From positions 1-42,677 of the forward strand of contig VMEW01000013.1 of NCBI GenBank assembly GCA_007375735.1: 42,677 nucleotides of DNA, read 5' to 3'. Of this stretch, positions 16,198 through 26,601 are shown one piece after another. Position numbers and translations under genes: made by a program. The notes beneath the pieces were generated by a model. That model had not been told where the DNA came from, did not search any database, and was given only the letters and a program-made list of their open reading frames with translations. Source of the DNA: Candidatus Peregrinibacteria bacterium Greene0416_19 (GTDB lineage Bacteria > Patescibacteriota > Gracilibacteria > Peribacterales > Peribacteraceae). The first letter of the stretch is position 1, and every line of letters starts with the position of its first letter.

Positions 16198-17604
16198 GGT
16201 AATGGGGGTAGAAACACGTGAAATACGGTACCCTTCCCGGGCTGCGAAGTAAAGGTGACTCGTCCTTTGAGGAGCGTGACGATGGATTGCACGAGGTAGA
16301 GGCCAAGCCCCGTGCCCCCCTTGCTGAGCGTGAGCATCTCCCCTCCGCAGAAGAATTTTGTGAAAATTTTCTTCTGCTCCTCCTGCTTGATGCCGCTCCC
16401 CGTGTCTTCCACGTCCATATGGAGCGTGTCACCTCTCTCCTTCTGCGCATGCAGGCGAATCTTCCCTCCATCCGGCGTGTATTTGATCGCGTTGCTGAGG
16501 AAGTTATTCAATATTTCCCGTAACAGAGATGCGTCAGTCCGGTGGATCATCGGCGCACAGTCAATGGAGAGAGACTGATGTTTATTCTGCACTTCAGTGG
16601 AGAACGCCTGCCACACCTCCGTGAGCAGCTGCTCCACAGATACCTCTGTAGGCACTACCTTTGTCTCTCCTGCTTCGATGCGCGTGACATTCAGCATCGT
16701 GTTGATGGTCCTCGACATTCCATTCGCATAGGCCTTCGCACGACTGATGATTTCAATGTCATCCAGCGGAAGATTCAATTGTTCACTTCGTTGTTGCAGA
16801 GATTCCAGACTCAAACGTATCGCGGTGATGGGGGTGCGCAACTGATGGGAGGCGAGGGAAACGAACTCTGTTTTGGCGCGTTCGATTTCCTTTTCCTTCG
16901 TGATATCACGCTCAATGCCAACAAAAAATTCTATCTCGCCTTTTTCATCCAAAATCGGCGAAATGCTGATGAGGGCAGTATATTTTTGTTTATTTTTACG
17001 CTGATTCACTATTTCGCCGACAAAAGTCTTTTTATCGATTTTAATGGTTTTCCAAAGATTCTCATAAAAAGACTTCGCCATTAAATTCCCCCACAACTTG
17101 CCTGCTTTCCCTCCTAGCGCTTCCTTTGAGGCATATCCCGTAATTTTTTCTGTTGCGTCGTTTATATACAAAACGGTTGCGTCTGGATCGGTGATGATAA
17201 TTTGATCAGAGACATTATCTACTGCTAATTTAAATTTTTCTAAATCTTTTGTTAATACTTTTTCCTTCGTGAGATCACGCAACAGAATAAACCCGCCGGT
17301 AACATTTGCTGCTGCATCGAAGACCGGAGCAATAAACATTTCATAAAAAAAACTGACGATGCATACTTCTTCAATATGTGCGGCTTTGCCATTCGCCAAT
17401 ACCTGCTCAATCGTCTTTTCTAAATCTATCGCGATTTTTCCTTGAAATAATCTTATAAATTCCGAGAGAGAGAACCCCTCCGACGGCAAGCCAGTCAATT
17501 TGGCTGCGACAGGATTCGCCATAATGACCATTCTATCTCTATCAAATAGAACAACCCCCTCAGGGGTGCTCCTGAGCAGATCAGCAATACTCATTGGGGG
17601 GTGT

Positions 17605-17615
<11 letters not shown>
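16194..17615 (-). CDS. Soluble PAS-PAS sensor histidine kinase
   Basis: A 473-aa kinase without membrane segments. Two PAS domains (about residues 10-120 and 125-240; the second with LYINDATEKITGYASKEA and GIERDITKEKE) precede the HisKA domain with the phospho-accepting His in SLASHQLRTPITAI near residue 257, then the ATPase domain with N-box NNFLSNAIKYTPDGG, DTGSGI and GGTGLGLYLVQS. The ATG at 17615 overlaps the cheC end by 11 bases; the frame is open to 17639. It shares the operon with chemotaxis genes and with the single-domain regulator behind it, suggesting a cytoplasmic signal feeding the same output. Confidence 0.92.
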
Positions 17616-18276
<661 letters not shown>

Positions 18277-18311
18277 AGGGAGAGTGTAGAATGAATTTGG
18301 GAGGGGAACAA
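18277..18311 (-). promoter_or_regulatory. Internal promoter of cheC, leaderless
   Basis: TTGTTC (18306-18311), 17 bp spacer, TACACT (18283-18288), six bases, ATG on the minus strand. It begins right after the cheA stop (18313). Confidence 0.6.
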
Positions 18312-18312
18312 C

Positions 18313-19947
18313 TTAGACGAGTGTCGCGATATCGAGTATCAGTGCAGGCCGACCGTCACCGAGCAAGGTGACCCCTGCAAATCTTTTGACGTGCCGTAGA
18401 CTTCCCTTCAGAGGTTTTACCACAATGTCTTGTTTGGAGATCAGTTCATCAACCACTAAACCAACAACGGGCAGACGCTCGTGTTTGGTAATAATCATCA
18501 GTTCAGCTTTTCGCGCATGTCTTCCCTCCGCTATCTGTTCATCGCTCAAGAAGATGCCCACCTGCTTGCTTTCCATGCCGAACAGGGTCTGTAACCTCAC
18601 CATCGGAATATCTTCGTTCGAAACGACCGCCACCTCTTGGCCAAAAGCTCCCTTGATATTGTCTGTGGGCACGCTGACGGAGCGATCAATGTGAGACAAC
18701 GGAAGGGCGAACGTGCGATCGTGCACACGAAAAAGGAGAGCTGGAATAATGGCGAGGGTCAGTGGCAGGCTCAGGATAAAACTCGTGTCGCCTTCCTTTG
18801 ATTCGATCGTTACTCTGCCTCCCAGTGACTCAATAACCGACTTTACAATGCCAAGTCCCACGCCACGCCCCGAGGTTTCAGTCACTTTGTCATTGGTGGA
18901 GAGACGATAGAGGAGGTCTTCGATCTCCTGCTTCCCGCGTCCGATATCCCTGCTGTATCTGTCACGCGTTGCTCTATCAATGATTCGCTGCGACAAGGCC
19001 GTCTCGATGACCTTCTGCCAGTCTATGGGCGTTCCATCATTGGTCACCGCAATCATGACTGTATCGCGCTCTCGACGTGCGGTCAGACGTATCGTCCCTT
19101 TCTTTTCGATGCCGTGATCAACGGCATTGCGTAGAAGATGAATGAGTGGCTCTCCCAGGCGATCAATCACCGTTCGATCCAGTTCAATGTCCTGTCCTTC
19201 GATCAGAAACTCCACGTCTTTTCCCTGCTCGTGCGCAAGATCCCGTATCATCCGCGGAAAGCGCTCGGAAATTTGCCCGAGCGGCACCATGCGCGCTTGT
19301 GTCACATGAAGTTGCAACTCAGCAATCAACCTATTCAGCGCCTCACTGCTGCTCTCAAATGCGACAAGAGAAAGTTTCTCATCAGGCTTTTCTTTGGCTT
19401 GCCTCACGATCTCACTGACTTTCATTCGCTCTACAAGCAACTCCTCGGTCAGGTTCATCAGTTTATCGAGGGTGGCGACGTCCACCTTAATTGCCTCAAT
19501 CGGCGCAATTGTTTCTGGCTTTTGTGCTAGCGCGACGCCTCCGACCCCTTCCTGTTCTGTGTTTTTCTTTGTCCTGCACCGTTCTAATTTGTTCCGCAGC
19601 GCCAACGTGCTCAGCTCGTCCTCACCTTTTTTGATAGAAGAGACTGTGAGACTCAGCATGTCGCAAGCGGCAAAGAGCGTCTCAATCGCAGAAGGAGAAA
19701 GACTGCCTTTCTTGGTGTGCACTTCTTCAAACACATCCTCCATCGCATGCGCAAGGTGCGACATTTCGATAAAATTCATTGCTGCTGCCGAGCTCTTCAA
19801 GGTATGTGCTGCGCGCATCGCATCACGTGCGAACGTTTGACTACCCGGTTCTATTTCCAAACCCAAAAGCGCCGCATTGAGCGCTGCGATTTTTTCTTCG
19901 GCTTCGGTCGTAAAGAGGCGCTTATATTTTTCTGGATTACTTGGCAT
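18313..19947 (-). CDS. cheA: Chemotaxis histidine kinase CheA
   Basis: A 544-aa CheA. P1/HPt holds the phospho-accepting His in RAAHTLKSSAAAMNF near residue 48. A short linker follows with no evident P2 (CheY-binding) domain, then the P3 dimerisation helices (VDVATLDKLMNLTEELLVERMKV), the P4 ATPase (HLLRNAVDHGIE, TSGRGVGLGIVKS) and the P5 CheW-like domain (ALLFRVHDRTFALPLSHIDR). It is shorter than the usual 650-700 aa because P2 is missing. ATG 19947 overlaps the cheB stop by 11 bases, the same geometry as the cheC/kinase junction; the frame is open to 19983. Confidence 0.95.
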   Translation of the reverse strand: MPSNPEKYKRLFTTEAEEKIAALNAALLGLEIEPGSQTFARDAMRAAHTLKSSAAAMNFIEMSHLAHAMEDVFEEVHTKKGSLSPSAIETLFAACDMLSLTVSSIKKGEDELSTLALRNKLERCRTKKNTEQEGVGGVALAQKPETIAPIEAIKVDVATLDKLMNLTEELLVERMKVSEIVRQAKEKPDEKLSLVAFESSSEALNRLIAELQLHVTQARMVPLGQISERFPRMIRDLAHEQGKDVEFLIEGQDIELDRTVIDRLGEPLIHLLRNAVDHGIEKKGTIRLTARRERDTVMIAVTNDGTPIDWQKVIETALSQRIIDRATRDRYSRDIGRGKQEIEDLLYRLSTNDKVTETSGRGVGLGIVKSVIESLGGRVTIESKEGDTSFILSLPLTLAIIPALLFRVHDRTFALPLSHIDRSVSVPTDNIKGAFGQEVAVVSNEDIPMVRLQTLFGMESKQVGIFLSDEQIAEGRHARKAELMIITKHERLPVVGLVVDELISKQDIVVKPLKGSLRHVKRFAGVTLLGDGRPALILDIATLV

Positions 19948-20509
19948 AGAGGTGTGAAGTGAGCGCGATGAGCCGTGCGGCAATTCTGTGAAGGGGCACT
20001 ATTTCATCAAAAAAGCCACTCTCGATGACGCGTTTCGGCATCCCGAAGATCGCACTCGTTGCCTCGTCTTGTACCAGGATAACTCCTCCCAGCTGCTTCA
20101 CGGCCTTCGCCCCAATCGTACCGTCAGAGCCCATACCGGAGAGAATGACCCCGACGGTATCCGGCCCGAAGTGTTCCGCGACAGAGGTGAAGCCCATATC
20201 GACCGACGGCTTTGGCAAATCATCTGCAGGCAATAAGGCAATGCGGGGGCCCGGCGCAGTGAGGAAACAATGGCTATCGCCGGGAATAACGTATGCATGG
20301 GCCGGTTCCAGTATGTCGTTATTGTGTGCTGCGCAGACCCTCAGGGTATTGATGTGATTGAGTCGCTCAACGAGCGTCACGGTGGCGGGACCCGTCAGGT
20401 GCTGCGCGATCAACACAGGCACAGGCAAGTCGGCCGGTAACTGTTTGAAAAGTTCCTCCAAAGCGCTTGGTCCTCCCGTTGATGAACCAATGACGATAGC
20501 GCGTTTCAT
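19937..20509 (-). CDS. cheB: CheB methylesterase domain without receiver
   Basis: A 190-aa stand-alone CheB catalytic domain that removes methyl groups from receptor glutamates or deamidates glutamines. The catalytic triad is visible: Ser in GSSTGGPSA, His in LIAQHL, Asp in SGMGSDGTIGA. The N-terminal receiver domain of classical CheB is absent, so it may not be controlled by CheA phosphorylation. No cheR is found in this window, so the methylation cycle would need one elsewhere. Confidence 0.93.
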   Translation of the reverse strand: MKRAIVIGSSTGGPSALEELFKQLPADLPVPVLIAQHLTGPATVTLVERLNHINTLRVCAAHNNDILEPAHAYVIPGDSHCFLTAPGPRIALLPADDLPKPSVDMGFTSVAEHFGPDTVGVILSGMGSDGTIGAKAVKQLGGVILVQDEATSAIFGMPKRVIESGFFDEIVPLHRIAARLIALTSHLYAK

Positions 20510-20564
20510 ACAGGAATGGAGTATGTTTCATAATGAACTGGGATACATTCGACGATGCACAGCA

Positions 20565-20918
20565 TCAACCTTGAGGTTTGAGAACGGTTGTAATGACCTC
20601 CAATACCTTGTCGTTATCAAAGGGCTTCACGATATAATCGAGCGCGCCGAGCTGCCTTGCCTCTTCAACCATTTTTTCCTGGCCCACTGCGGAAATAACG
20701 ACGATTTTGGCCTGTTTGCCAATTTTCTTCAGAACCTCTATTCCATTCACTTCCGGCATAATAATATCGAGGAGAATAAGGTCTGGCTTTTCGGAAGCAA
20801 ACTTTTGTAATGCTTCTGCTCCGTTTTCTGCCTCGGTGAGAGTGTGACCTTTTGCTGTGAGGAGATCCTTCAGGATTTTTCTCATGAATGAGGAATCGTC
20901 TACGATGAGTATTTTCAT
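20565..20918 (-). CDS. cheY: CheY-type response regulator
   Basis: A 117-aa receiver domain with the acidic pair IVDDSS, phosphoacceptor Asp51 in LILLDIIMPEVNG, Ser/Thr in VVISAVG and Lys in DYIVKPFDND. This is the Thermotoga/Bacillus style of CheY. The start lies four bases after the cheW stop. It is the expected phospho-target of CheA and substrate of CheC. No flagellar switch genes are nearby, so the target may be a pilus motor. Confidence 0.95.
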   Translation of the reverse strand: MKILIVDDSSFMRKILKDLLTAKGHTLTEAENGAEALQKFASEKPDLILLDIIMPEVNGIEVLKKIGKQAKIVVISAVGQEKMVEEARQLGALDYIVKPFDNDKVLEVITTVLKPQG

Positions 20919-20922
20919 AGGA

Positions 20923-21600
20923 TTATGTGGGAATGGCTACATCACTGATTGTAGCGGCCTTTTCTTTGACTGTCACTGCCTCTTCTTTGATTGTCTCCTG
21001 AATCACATTGCCGAACTGCAGCAATTCTTTGTCGGAAAGCATCCGTGGGATATCGAGCAGGAGGATGAGGCGCGACTTTTTTCCTTGCCCTGCGGACTCC
21101 TTCGCCCTTTTGTCTGTTTCTGTTGAACCCGGTTTCGGCGCCTCTCCCTCTTCCAGCATCACCACTCCATTCAAATAATCGGCGTGTATTTTAGAGGTCA
21201 CCAGTGCCGGGGCGGGCTTGATGCTTGTCACAGGCACACGGAGCACTCCGGTCACCTCATCCACAAGGATGCCGAACACCGTGTCTTCCACCTCCGCTAT
21301 GATGATGTGGAGATGCGTGGCAGTGCCTTCCCTCTTGAGCGAGAAGCGTTTCTCCAGATCAACGACGATCACGATCTGCCCGCGGACGTTCACAATACCC
21401 GCAATGAATTCCGGAGCTCCGGGAACAGGAATAATGTCTCGCACTTTTATAATCTCGCGTAGATCCGCAATGCCGGCGGCGTATTCTTCCTTATTCAGAT
21501 CAAACGTCACGATCTGTTTTGTTTCGACCGCCTTTTCTTCCGTACGTTGGGCCTGCGCAGCTACCTGCTGGATGGCCTTTTTGGCGATAGCGTTGGTCAT
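20923..21600 (-). CDS. cheW: CheW coupling protein
   Basis: A 225-aa CheW that bridges receptor and CheA. The core is recognisable: IVTFDLNKEEYAAGIADLRE, PGAPEFIAGIVNVRGQIVIV and GILVDEVTGVLRVP. Compared with typical CheW (150-170 aa) it has an N-terminal extension of about 25 residues, a polar insertion (EEGEAPKPGSTETDKRAKES) before the last strand, and an acidic C-terminal tail. ATG 21600 is taken as start; the frame is open to 21654. It lies 62 bp after the receptor gene. Confidence 0.93.
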   Translation of the reverse strand: MTNAIAKKAIQQVAAQAQRTEEKAVETKQIVTFDLNKEEYAAGIADLREIIKVRDIIPVPGAPEFIAGIVNVRGQIVIVVDLEKRFSLKREGTATHLHIIIAEVEDTVFGILVDEVTGVLRVPVTSIKPAPALVTSKIHADYLNGVVMLEEGEAPKPGSTETDKRAKESAGQGKKSRLILLLDIPRMLSDKELLQFGNVIQETIKEEAVTVKEKAATISDVAIPT

Positions 21601-21662
21601 AGAGTGATAGTGAAGGAATGGACCCCCCTTCGCTCGCAGAGCTTCGAGGGGCAAGAGAGTTT

Positions 21663-24600
21663 TTAAGCAGCCAAATTGCGCGTCCCTGGTTTCTTTGTCG
21701 CGATCCTGCTCTTCGGAAGCGCCGCCTCGGCATTCGCTTCCGTCGACGTTTCCATTGCCGCCTCTGACTGATTTCCTCTTGTTAATTCTCGTGGAAGCGT
21801 GAAGATCGAGAGGGAGACGCGGAGTTGTTTCGCACTGTCCGCCATCTCTTGCGCGCTGGTTGCCACCTGTTGAATAGCGTTCACTTGTTCGGCAATCGAG
21901 GTTGTCATCTGCTGCGCTGCCGTTACGGACTGTTCCGCAATCACGGCAACTTCATCCACGGACGTAGACACTTGCTTTGCACCCGTGGTCTGTTGGGCGG
22001 ATGCGGCGGCAATCTGCTGCGTTGACGCCGAGATCTGCGCGGCGCCGGCGGTGATTTGCGCCAGGATCGCCAATGCCTGATTGATAATCTTTGTACTTTC
22101 AGCCACCTGTTCAACGGCAGTGCCGAGTGAAGCCAGAGAATCCGTGGCGGATTTGCGCACGGCACCAACAAGGCTTCCCACTTTCACGGTTGACTGTTTT
22201 GATCCTTCAGCGAGTTTGCGGATTTCATCGGCAACGACCGCAAACCCTCGTCCGGCCTCTCCGGCGCGCGCCGCTTCAATGGCGGCATTCAAGGCCAAGA
22301 GGTTCGTTTGATCGGCCACATCATTGATCGTTCCGGTCACGCCCACCACCTCTTCCGCCCGCTCATCCACGATCTTCACAATCGCCACATTGGCTTTTGC
22401 AAGATCATCAATCGCCTTGAGCCGGTCGGCCGCAGTCTGCCCTGCTTGCGTGCCTTGAGCGGCAAGCTCGGCTGCTTTGACGGTCGTATCGGCCGTGAGT
22501 TTTGCATTGGTTGATACCTGCGCCACTCCTTCCGACAAGGAGGCCACAATCTGTCGTGTTAATTCAAGTTTTTTGGATTGCTGCTGTGATCCTTCGGCCA
22601 CCTGGGCTACGATGGCGGCTGCGTCCTGCAGAGCTTTGGTCACTTGCGATGCGGCCACAGCCACTTGCGTGGAGGAGGCTGCCACAATGTTCGAGACGTT
22701 CCGCGCAGCGCCCAGTGTCGTCCCGAGGTCATCCACCATTTTGTTAATAACCTCTTTAATGGTAAGGATTTCCCCCTTGACTTCGACGACAATCTTCTGC
22801 GTCAAATCGCCTTTGGCAATAGCGGTTGCCACCTTTGACACATCACGCAGTTGAACGGTGAGGTTGCCTGCCATCGTGTTCACGTTGTCTGTGAGCTCTT
22901 TCCAAGTCCCGGCGACCCCCGGCACCACTGCCTGGCCACCGAGCTTGCCTTCGGTCCCTACTTCCTTCGCCAAGCGGGTCACCTCTGCACCGAAGGTATT
23001 GAGCGAATCCACCATTTTGTTGATCGTGTCCTTGAGCTCCAACACTTCTCCCTTCACATCCACGGTAATTTTCTGGGTGAGGTCTCCCTTGGCGACGGCA
23101 GTCGTAACCTGGGCGATATTTCTCACTTGAGTCGTAAGGTTATTGGCCATGGCGTTCACGTTGTCTGTGAGCTCTTTCCAAGTCCCGGCGACCCCCGGCA
23201 CCGCTGCCTGGCCACCAAGCTTGCCTTCGGTCCCTACTTCCTTCGCGACGCGGGTCACCTCTGCGCCAAAGGTATTGAGTTTATCCACCATGACGTTGAT
23301 CGTGTTCTTGAGTTCCAACACTTCTCCCTTCACATCCACGGTGATCTTCTGGGTGAGGTCTCCTTTCGCGACGGCAGTCGTAACCTGGGCGATATTTCTC
23401 ACTTGAGACGTAAGGTTATTGGCCATCGTGTTCACGTTGTCTGTGAGATCTTTCCAACTACCAGCCACTCCCGGCACCGCTGCCTGGCCACCGAGTTTGC
23501 CTTCGGTCCCTACTTCCTTCGCGACGCGGGTCACCTCTGCGCCAAAGGTATTGAGGTTATCCACCATTTGGTTGATCGTGGCCTTGAGCTCCAACACTTC
23601 TCCCTTCACATCCACGGTAATTTTCTGTGTGAGGTCTCCCTTGGCAACCGCAGTCGCCACCTGTGCGATGTTGCGCACTTGTGTGGTGAGGTTCGACGCC
23701 ATGGCGTTCACGTTGTCTGTGAGATCTTTCCAACTACCAGCCACTCCCGGCACCGCTGCCTGGCCACCGAGTTTGCCTTCGGTCCCTACTTCCTTCGCAA
23801 CGCGGGTCACCTCTGCACCGAAGGTATTGAGCGAATCCACCATCCTATTGATGGTCTCTTTCAACTGGAGGACTTCTCCCTTCACATCCACGGTGATCTT
23901 CTGGGTGAGGTCTCCCTTGGCGACGGCAGTCGTAACCTGGGCGATATTTCTCACTTGAGTCGTAAGGTTGTTGGCCATCGTGTTCACGTTGTCTGTGAGG
24001 TCTTTCCAGGTCCCGGCGACCCCCGGCACCGCTGCCTGCCCACCGAGCTTGCCTTCGGTTCCTACTTCCTTCGCAACGCGGGTCACCTCTGCACCGAAGG
24101 TATTGAGCGAATCCACCATCCTATTGATGGTCTCTTTCAACTGGAGGACTTCTCCTGCCACCTCAACGGTGATCTTCTGTGTGAGGTCTCCCTTGGCAAC
24201 CGCAGTCGCCACCTGTGCGATGTTGCGCACTTGCGTGGTGAGGTTGCTTGCCATCGTGTTCACGTTGTTCGCGAGATCTTTCCATGTGCCTGTTGCCGCT
24301 GGAACGTTTGCCTGGCCACCGAGCTTGCCTTCCGTGCCGACTTCTCTCGCCACACGGGTCACTTCACTCGAGAATAGACCAAGCGTATCCACCAATTTGT
24401 TCGCCGTATCTGCCGCCGTCTTCACTTCTCCCGCGGCAGCAACGGTCACTTTCTTGGTAAAATCTCCCTGGTACACGGCGGTGACGACTTCGGCAACGTT
24501 GCGAATTTGTCCACCGAGCGTATTGATGAGGGTATTCAAAGTTTCAACGACGTCCTTCCATGCGCCTGCTGCTTCGGGCACACGCGCCTGCGATCCCAAC

Positions 24601-24824
24601 TTTCCTTCGGTACCGACCTCGCGCGCCACGCGGGAAACTTCGGTGGCAAGACCGCCGATCATGGAAACCATGGTGTTAAACGATGTCGCGAGTTCCCTAT
24701 AAATACCAGGGCCTACTTTGACACGCACGGTGAGATCGCCTCTTCGTACCGCTTCCATCGCATCGAGGAGTTCGTAGAGACGCTCCTCATTTGCTGATGC
24801 AGGGCTTTCTCGTTTTGTTTTCAT
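21663..24824 (-). CDS. Soluble poly-HAMP methyl-accepting chemotaxis protein
   Basis: A 1053-aa receptor with no membrane segment. A first HAMP-like segment ([17 protein letters not shown]) leads into seven tandem 92-residue units, each with [12 protein letters not shown]...W[KQ][DE]L and RNIAQV[AT][12 protein letters not shown], the Nik1-type HAMP array. The signalling hairpin follows, with tip [20 protein letters not shown] and [16 protein letters not shown]. The end ([19 protein letters not shown]) lacks an NWETF-like CheR tether. Soluble HAMP arrays usually sense internal or osmotic cues; the sensor part is unclear. The start is ATG 24824, with GAGG eight bases upstream, just after a (GA)12 tract; an in-frame ATG at 24929 also reads through that tract. 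Confidence 0.92.
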   Translation of the reverse strand: MKTKRESPASANEERLYELLDAMEAVRRGDLTVRVKVGPGIYRELATSFNTMVSMIGGLATEVSRVAREVGTEGKLGSQARVPEAAGAWKDVVETLNTLINTLGGQIRNVAEVVTAVYQGDFTKKVTVAAAGEVKTAADTANKLVDTLGLFSSEVTRVAREVGTEGKLGGQANVPAATGTWKDLANNVNTMASNLTTQVRNIAQVATAVAKGDLTQKITVEVAGEVLQLKETINRMVDSLNTFGAEVTRVAKEVGTEGKLGGQAAVPGVAGTWKDLTDNVNTMANNLTTQVRNIAQVTTAVAKGDLTQKITVDVKGEVLQLKETINRMVDSLNTFGAEVTRVAKEVGTEGKLGGQAAVPGVAGSWKDLTDNVNAMASNLTTQVRNIAQVATAVAKGDLTQKITVDVKGEVLELKATINQMVDNLNTFGAEVTRVAKEVGTEGKLGGQAAVPGVAGSWKDLTDNVNTMANNLTSQVRNIAQVTTAVAKGDLTQKITVDVKGEVLELKNTINVMVDKLNTFGAEVTRVAKEVGTEGKLGGQAAVPGVAGTWKELTDNVNAMANNLTTQVRNIAQVTTAVAKGDLTQKITVDVKGEVLELKDTINKMVDSLNTFGAEVTRLAKEVGTEGKLGGQAVVPGVAGTWKELTDNVNTMAGNLTVQLRDVSKVATAIAKGDLTQKIVVEVKGEILTIKEVINKMVDDLGTTLGAARNVSNIVAASSTQVAVAASQVTKALQDAAAIVAQVAEGSQQQSKKLELTRQIVASLSEGVAQVSTNAKLTADTTVKAAELAAQGTQAGQTAADRLKAIDDLAKANVAIVKIVDERAEEVVGVTGTINDVADQTNLLALNAAIEAARAGEAGRGFAVVADEIRKLAEGSKQSTVKVGSLVGAVRKSATDSLASLGTAVEQVAESTKIINQALAILAQITAGAAQISASTQQIAAASAQQTTGAKQVSTSVDEVAVIAEQSVTAAQQMTTSIAEQVNAIQQVATSAQEMADSAKQLRVSLSIFTLPRELTRGNQSEAAMETSTEANAEAALPKSRIATKKPGTRNLAA
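22860..24680 (-). repeat. Tandem 276-bp repeats coding the HAMP array
   Basis: The anchor TCGGTCCCTA or close variants recurs at 22951, 23227, 23503, 23779 and 24055, with diverged copies at about 24331 and 24607. The exact spacing is 276 bp (92 codons). The inner five copies are nearly identical in DNA, so recombination between them could change the number of units. Confidence 0.93.
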
Positions 24825-24837
24825 TCCATTTCCCTCG

Positions 24838-24862
24838 TCTCTCTCTCTCTCTCTCTCTCTCT
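24838..24862. repeat. (TC)12 dinucleotide tract at the receptor 5' end
   Basis: Twenty-five bases of alternating T and C; on the coding strand A(GA)12, ending 13 bases before the ATG at 24824. Gain or loss of units changes the frame joining upstream reading frames to the receptor. Confidence 0.97.
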
Positions 24863-25037
24863 TGCACTTCACCACATACGCAGGGGCTCTTCTCACAGAT
24901 GGAACAGACACCACCCCGAAGAGTTGCATCGTCTGACCGGCTAGAACTTTTTGAGAAGAACGTCATAAAGGGATTGGGTATTTGAAAGTTTTCTCCCCAT
25001 GATAGCACTATGATTGCTCTCATGCACCATACAGCTG

Positions 25038-25066
25038 TTGACATTTATATCAATATCCCATAAAAT
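25038..25066 (+). promoter_or_regulatory. Consensus promoter of the 54-aa gene
   Basis: TTGACA (25038-25043), 17 bp spacer, TAAAAT (25061-25066). The start would be near 25073, three bases before the ATG. This is the closest match to the sigma70 consensus in the window. Confidence 0.75.
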
Positions 25067-25075
25067 CATACTATC

Positions 25076-25240
25076 ATGATCAACCTCCTTACGATCTTAC
25101 GGCAATACGAAGATCTTTGTACGAAGGAACGCAAATGGCAGCTCGATCTTGGAAAGGTCGTGGGAATGAAAGCAAAGCATGACTCGCGACTCAGCAGACT
25201 GACGGAAGGAGCGAAAGAAAAAGAGAGGCGGGAGAGCTGA
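25076..25240 (+). CDS. Small basic protein, 54 aa
   Basis: Not recognised. The frame reads MINLLTILRQYEDLCTKERK, then a basic helical stretch ending KEKERRES. It is predicted to be helical, Lys/Arg/Glu-rich and soluble. Support comes from the consensus promoter placed so that the transcript starts three bases before the ATG, the same near-leaderless arrangement as other genes here. It is divergent from the receptor gene and ends 9 bp before the convergent ATPase gene. It could be a small regulator. Confidence 0.55.
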   Translation: MINLLTILRQYEDLCTKERKWQLDLGKVVGMKAKHDSRLSRLTEGAKEKERRES

Positions 25241-25249
25241 TAGAACATG

Positions 25250-26395
25250 TTATGACGGTTTATTTTTAACAAAATGAGCTACGATATTTTCAGCGGTTAT
25301 ACATTCAAAGTGGGCATGTGGATAGGTTGTTTTAAATGAAAGAGGTGCGGTGGTTTTTTTGTTCCATTTGCATTCATAGGCAAAAATCTCTTTGCCTGAA
25401 TAGAGTGATTCGACGAAATCCACTTCGGATCCTTGTCGATTCCTCCAAAAATGGATCGTACCCGGACGCATGCTATAGGCACGTTCTTTTATTTTCTCAG
25501 CGATAAAAAAATTCTCAAATATCGCCCCTTTATCCGGTCGAATATCCATGGGATCTGTGTTTCCGATGAGTGCATTTCGTACTCCTACATCGTAAAAATA
25601 TATTTTATGACTCTTATTAATCTCTTTCGTTTTATTCGTGTACATGGGCGTTAAGCGGAACACAATAAATGCTTGCTCAAGGAGAGTGACATACTTGTAT
25701 ATCGTATCTCTGCTCACGCCGACTTCTTTAGCGAGTTCCGTGTATGAAATCTCGCTTCCTATCCGCAAGGCGAGGAGTTTTACTAATTTTTCAAAAGCAA
25801 ACGAGTTGCGTATATCCCCGAATAAAAATAAATCTTTAAACAAATAATCTCCTGCCAATTCTTTTATAAGAGTCGCCTTTTCTTCTCTGGATAGAGCATT
25901 CACAATTTCCGGATACATGCCAAATGTCATAAAGGAATCAAGTTCTTTGCTCACCTGTATCTTTCCATACGCATCAACTGCCTCTTTGATGGATAGTGGA
26001 TATAAATAAAACTTACGGTTTCTCCCAGTCAGCGGCTCATTCAATTTATTGGCTAATTCAAAAGAAGACGATCCCGTAGCGATCACTCGTACCTGTTCCA
26101 CGTTATCGGCAATAAGCTTGAGTGTAATGCCAATATCTTTTACTCTTTGAGCCTCGTCAATCACGACCAATTCGTATCCGGACACCACCTCCGAAAGTTC
26201 TTTCGCTGATCGATGCTCAAGCAACATCGCTTCTTTTGGATCATCTCCTTGCAAATACAATGTGTGAGAAAACTTCGCCAGGATAGACTTTATTAACGTC
26301 GTTTTACCAACCTGTCTGGCGCCATAGAGTACGAGTATGGGTTTTTTGCCTATATTTTCGTAGAGTTGCTTAAAAATTGTTCTTCTGTAATTCAT
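25250..26395 (-). CDS. AAA_14/DUF4143 family ATPase
   Basis: A 381-aa ATPase: Walker A GARQVGKTTLIKS near residue 28, Walker B LVVIDEAQRV, sensor motif VIATGSSSF, then a winged-helix-like part (ISYTELAKEVGVSRDTIYKYV) and the C-terminal DUF4143 nuclease-like fold (HFWRNRQGSEVDFV...FAYECKWN, an E-D-ExK-like arrangement). These genes are frequent in CPR and archaea, often in accessory regions; their function is not established. The surrounding DNA is A/T-rich compared with the housekeeping blocks, suggesting transfer. ATG 26395 lies six bases after TATACT; ATG 26401 is five bases after an overlapping TATAAT. Confidence 0.9.
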   Translation of the reverse strand: MNYRRTIFKQLYENIGKKPILVLYGARQVGKTTLIKSILAKFSHTLYLQGDDPKEAMLLEHRSAKELSEVVSGYELVVIDEAQRVKDIGITLKLIADNVEQVRVIATGSSSFELANKLNEPLTGRNRKFYLYPLSIKEAVDAYGKIQVSKELDSFMTFGMYPEIVNALSREEKATLIKELAGDYLFKDLFLFGDIRNSFAFEKLVKLLALRIGSEISYTELAKEVGVSRDTIYKYVTLLEQAFIVFRLTPMYTNKTKEINKSHKIYFYDVGVRNALIGNTDPMDIRPDKGAIFENFFIAEKIKERAYSMRPGTIHFWRNRQGSEVDFVESLYSGKEIFAYECKWNKKTTAPLSFKTTYPHAHFECITAENIVAHFVKNKPS

Positions 26396-26412
26396 ATGCA
26401 TAGTATATTATA
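26396..26412 (-). promoter_or_regulatory. -10 region of the DUF4143 ATPase gene
   Basis: Overlapping TATACT (26402-26407) and TATAAT (26407-26412) on the minus strand; the first ends six bases before ATG 26395. The upstream stretch to 26601 holds no gene. Confidence 0.6.
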
Positions 26413-26601
26413 TACATACATAAAATAGCAAGTATACCCATTGTTTGTGTATTTCTAGCCCTTTTATCTATCACCTGGAGCACATGTGTGTGCATGCAAT
26501 GCAGGGGGACAAAAAAGGCGCGACGTACACGCTGGCCGGGTAAATAGGGCTGGCACTGTCAAGGTTCTGATAACGTTCAGGATGCCCAGCCATTGATACG
26601 A

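Noticed and set aside
22851..24377. 508-codon open frame on the + strand with repeats HRVHVVCE
   Set aside because: It is antisense to the HAMP array; its repeats simply mirror the 276-bp units of the receptor gene.
22860..24680. Regularly spaced repeats suggesting a CRISPR array
   Set aside because: The units are 276 bp, contiguous and coding, with no short repeat/unique spacer pattern and no cas genes.
24824..24929. Receptor start at 24929 (MQLFGVV...)
   Set aside because: The added 35 residues look like an off-frame reading of the neighbouring Cys-rich frame; ATG 24824 has GAGG upstream. It is kept only as an alternative.
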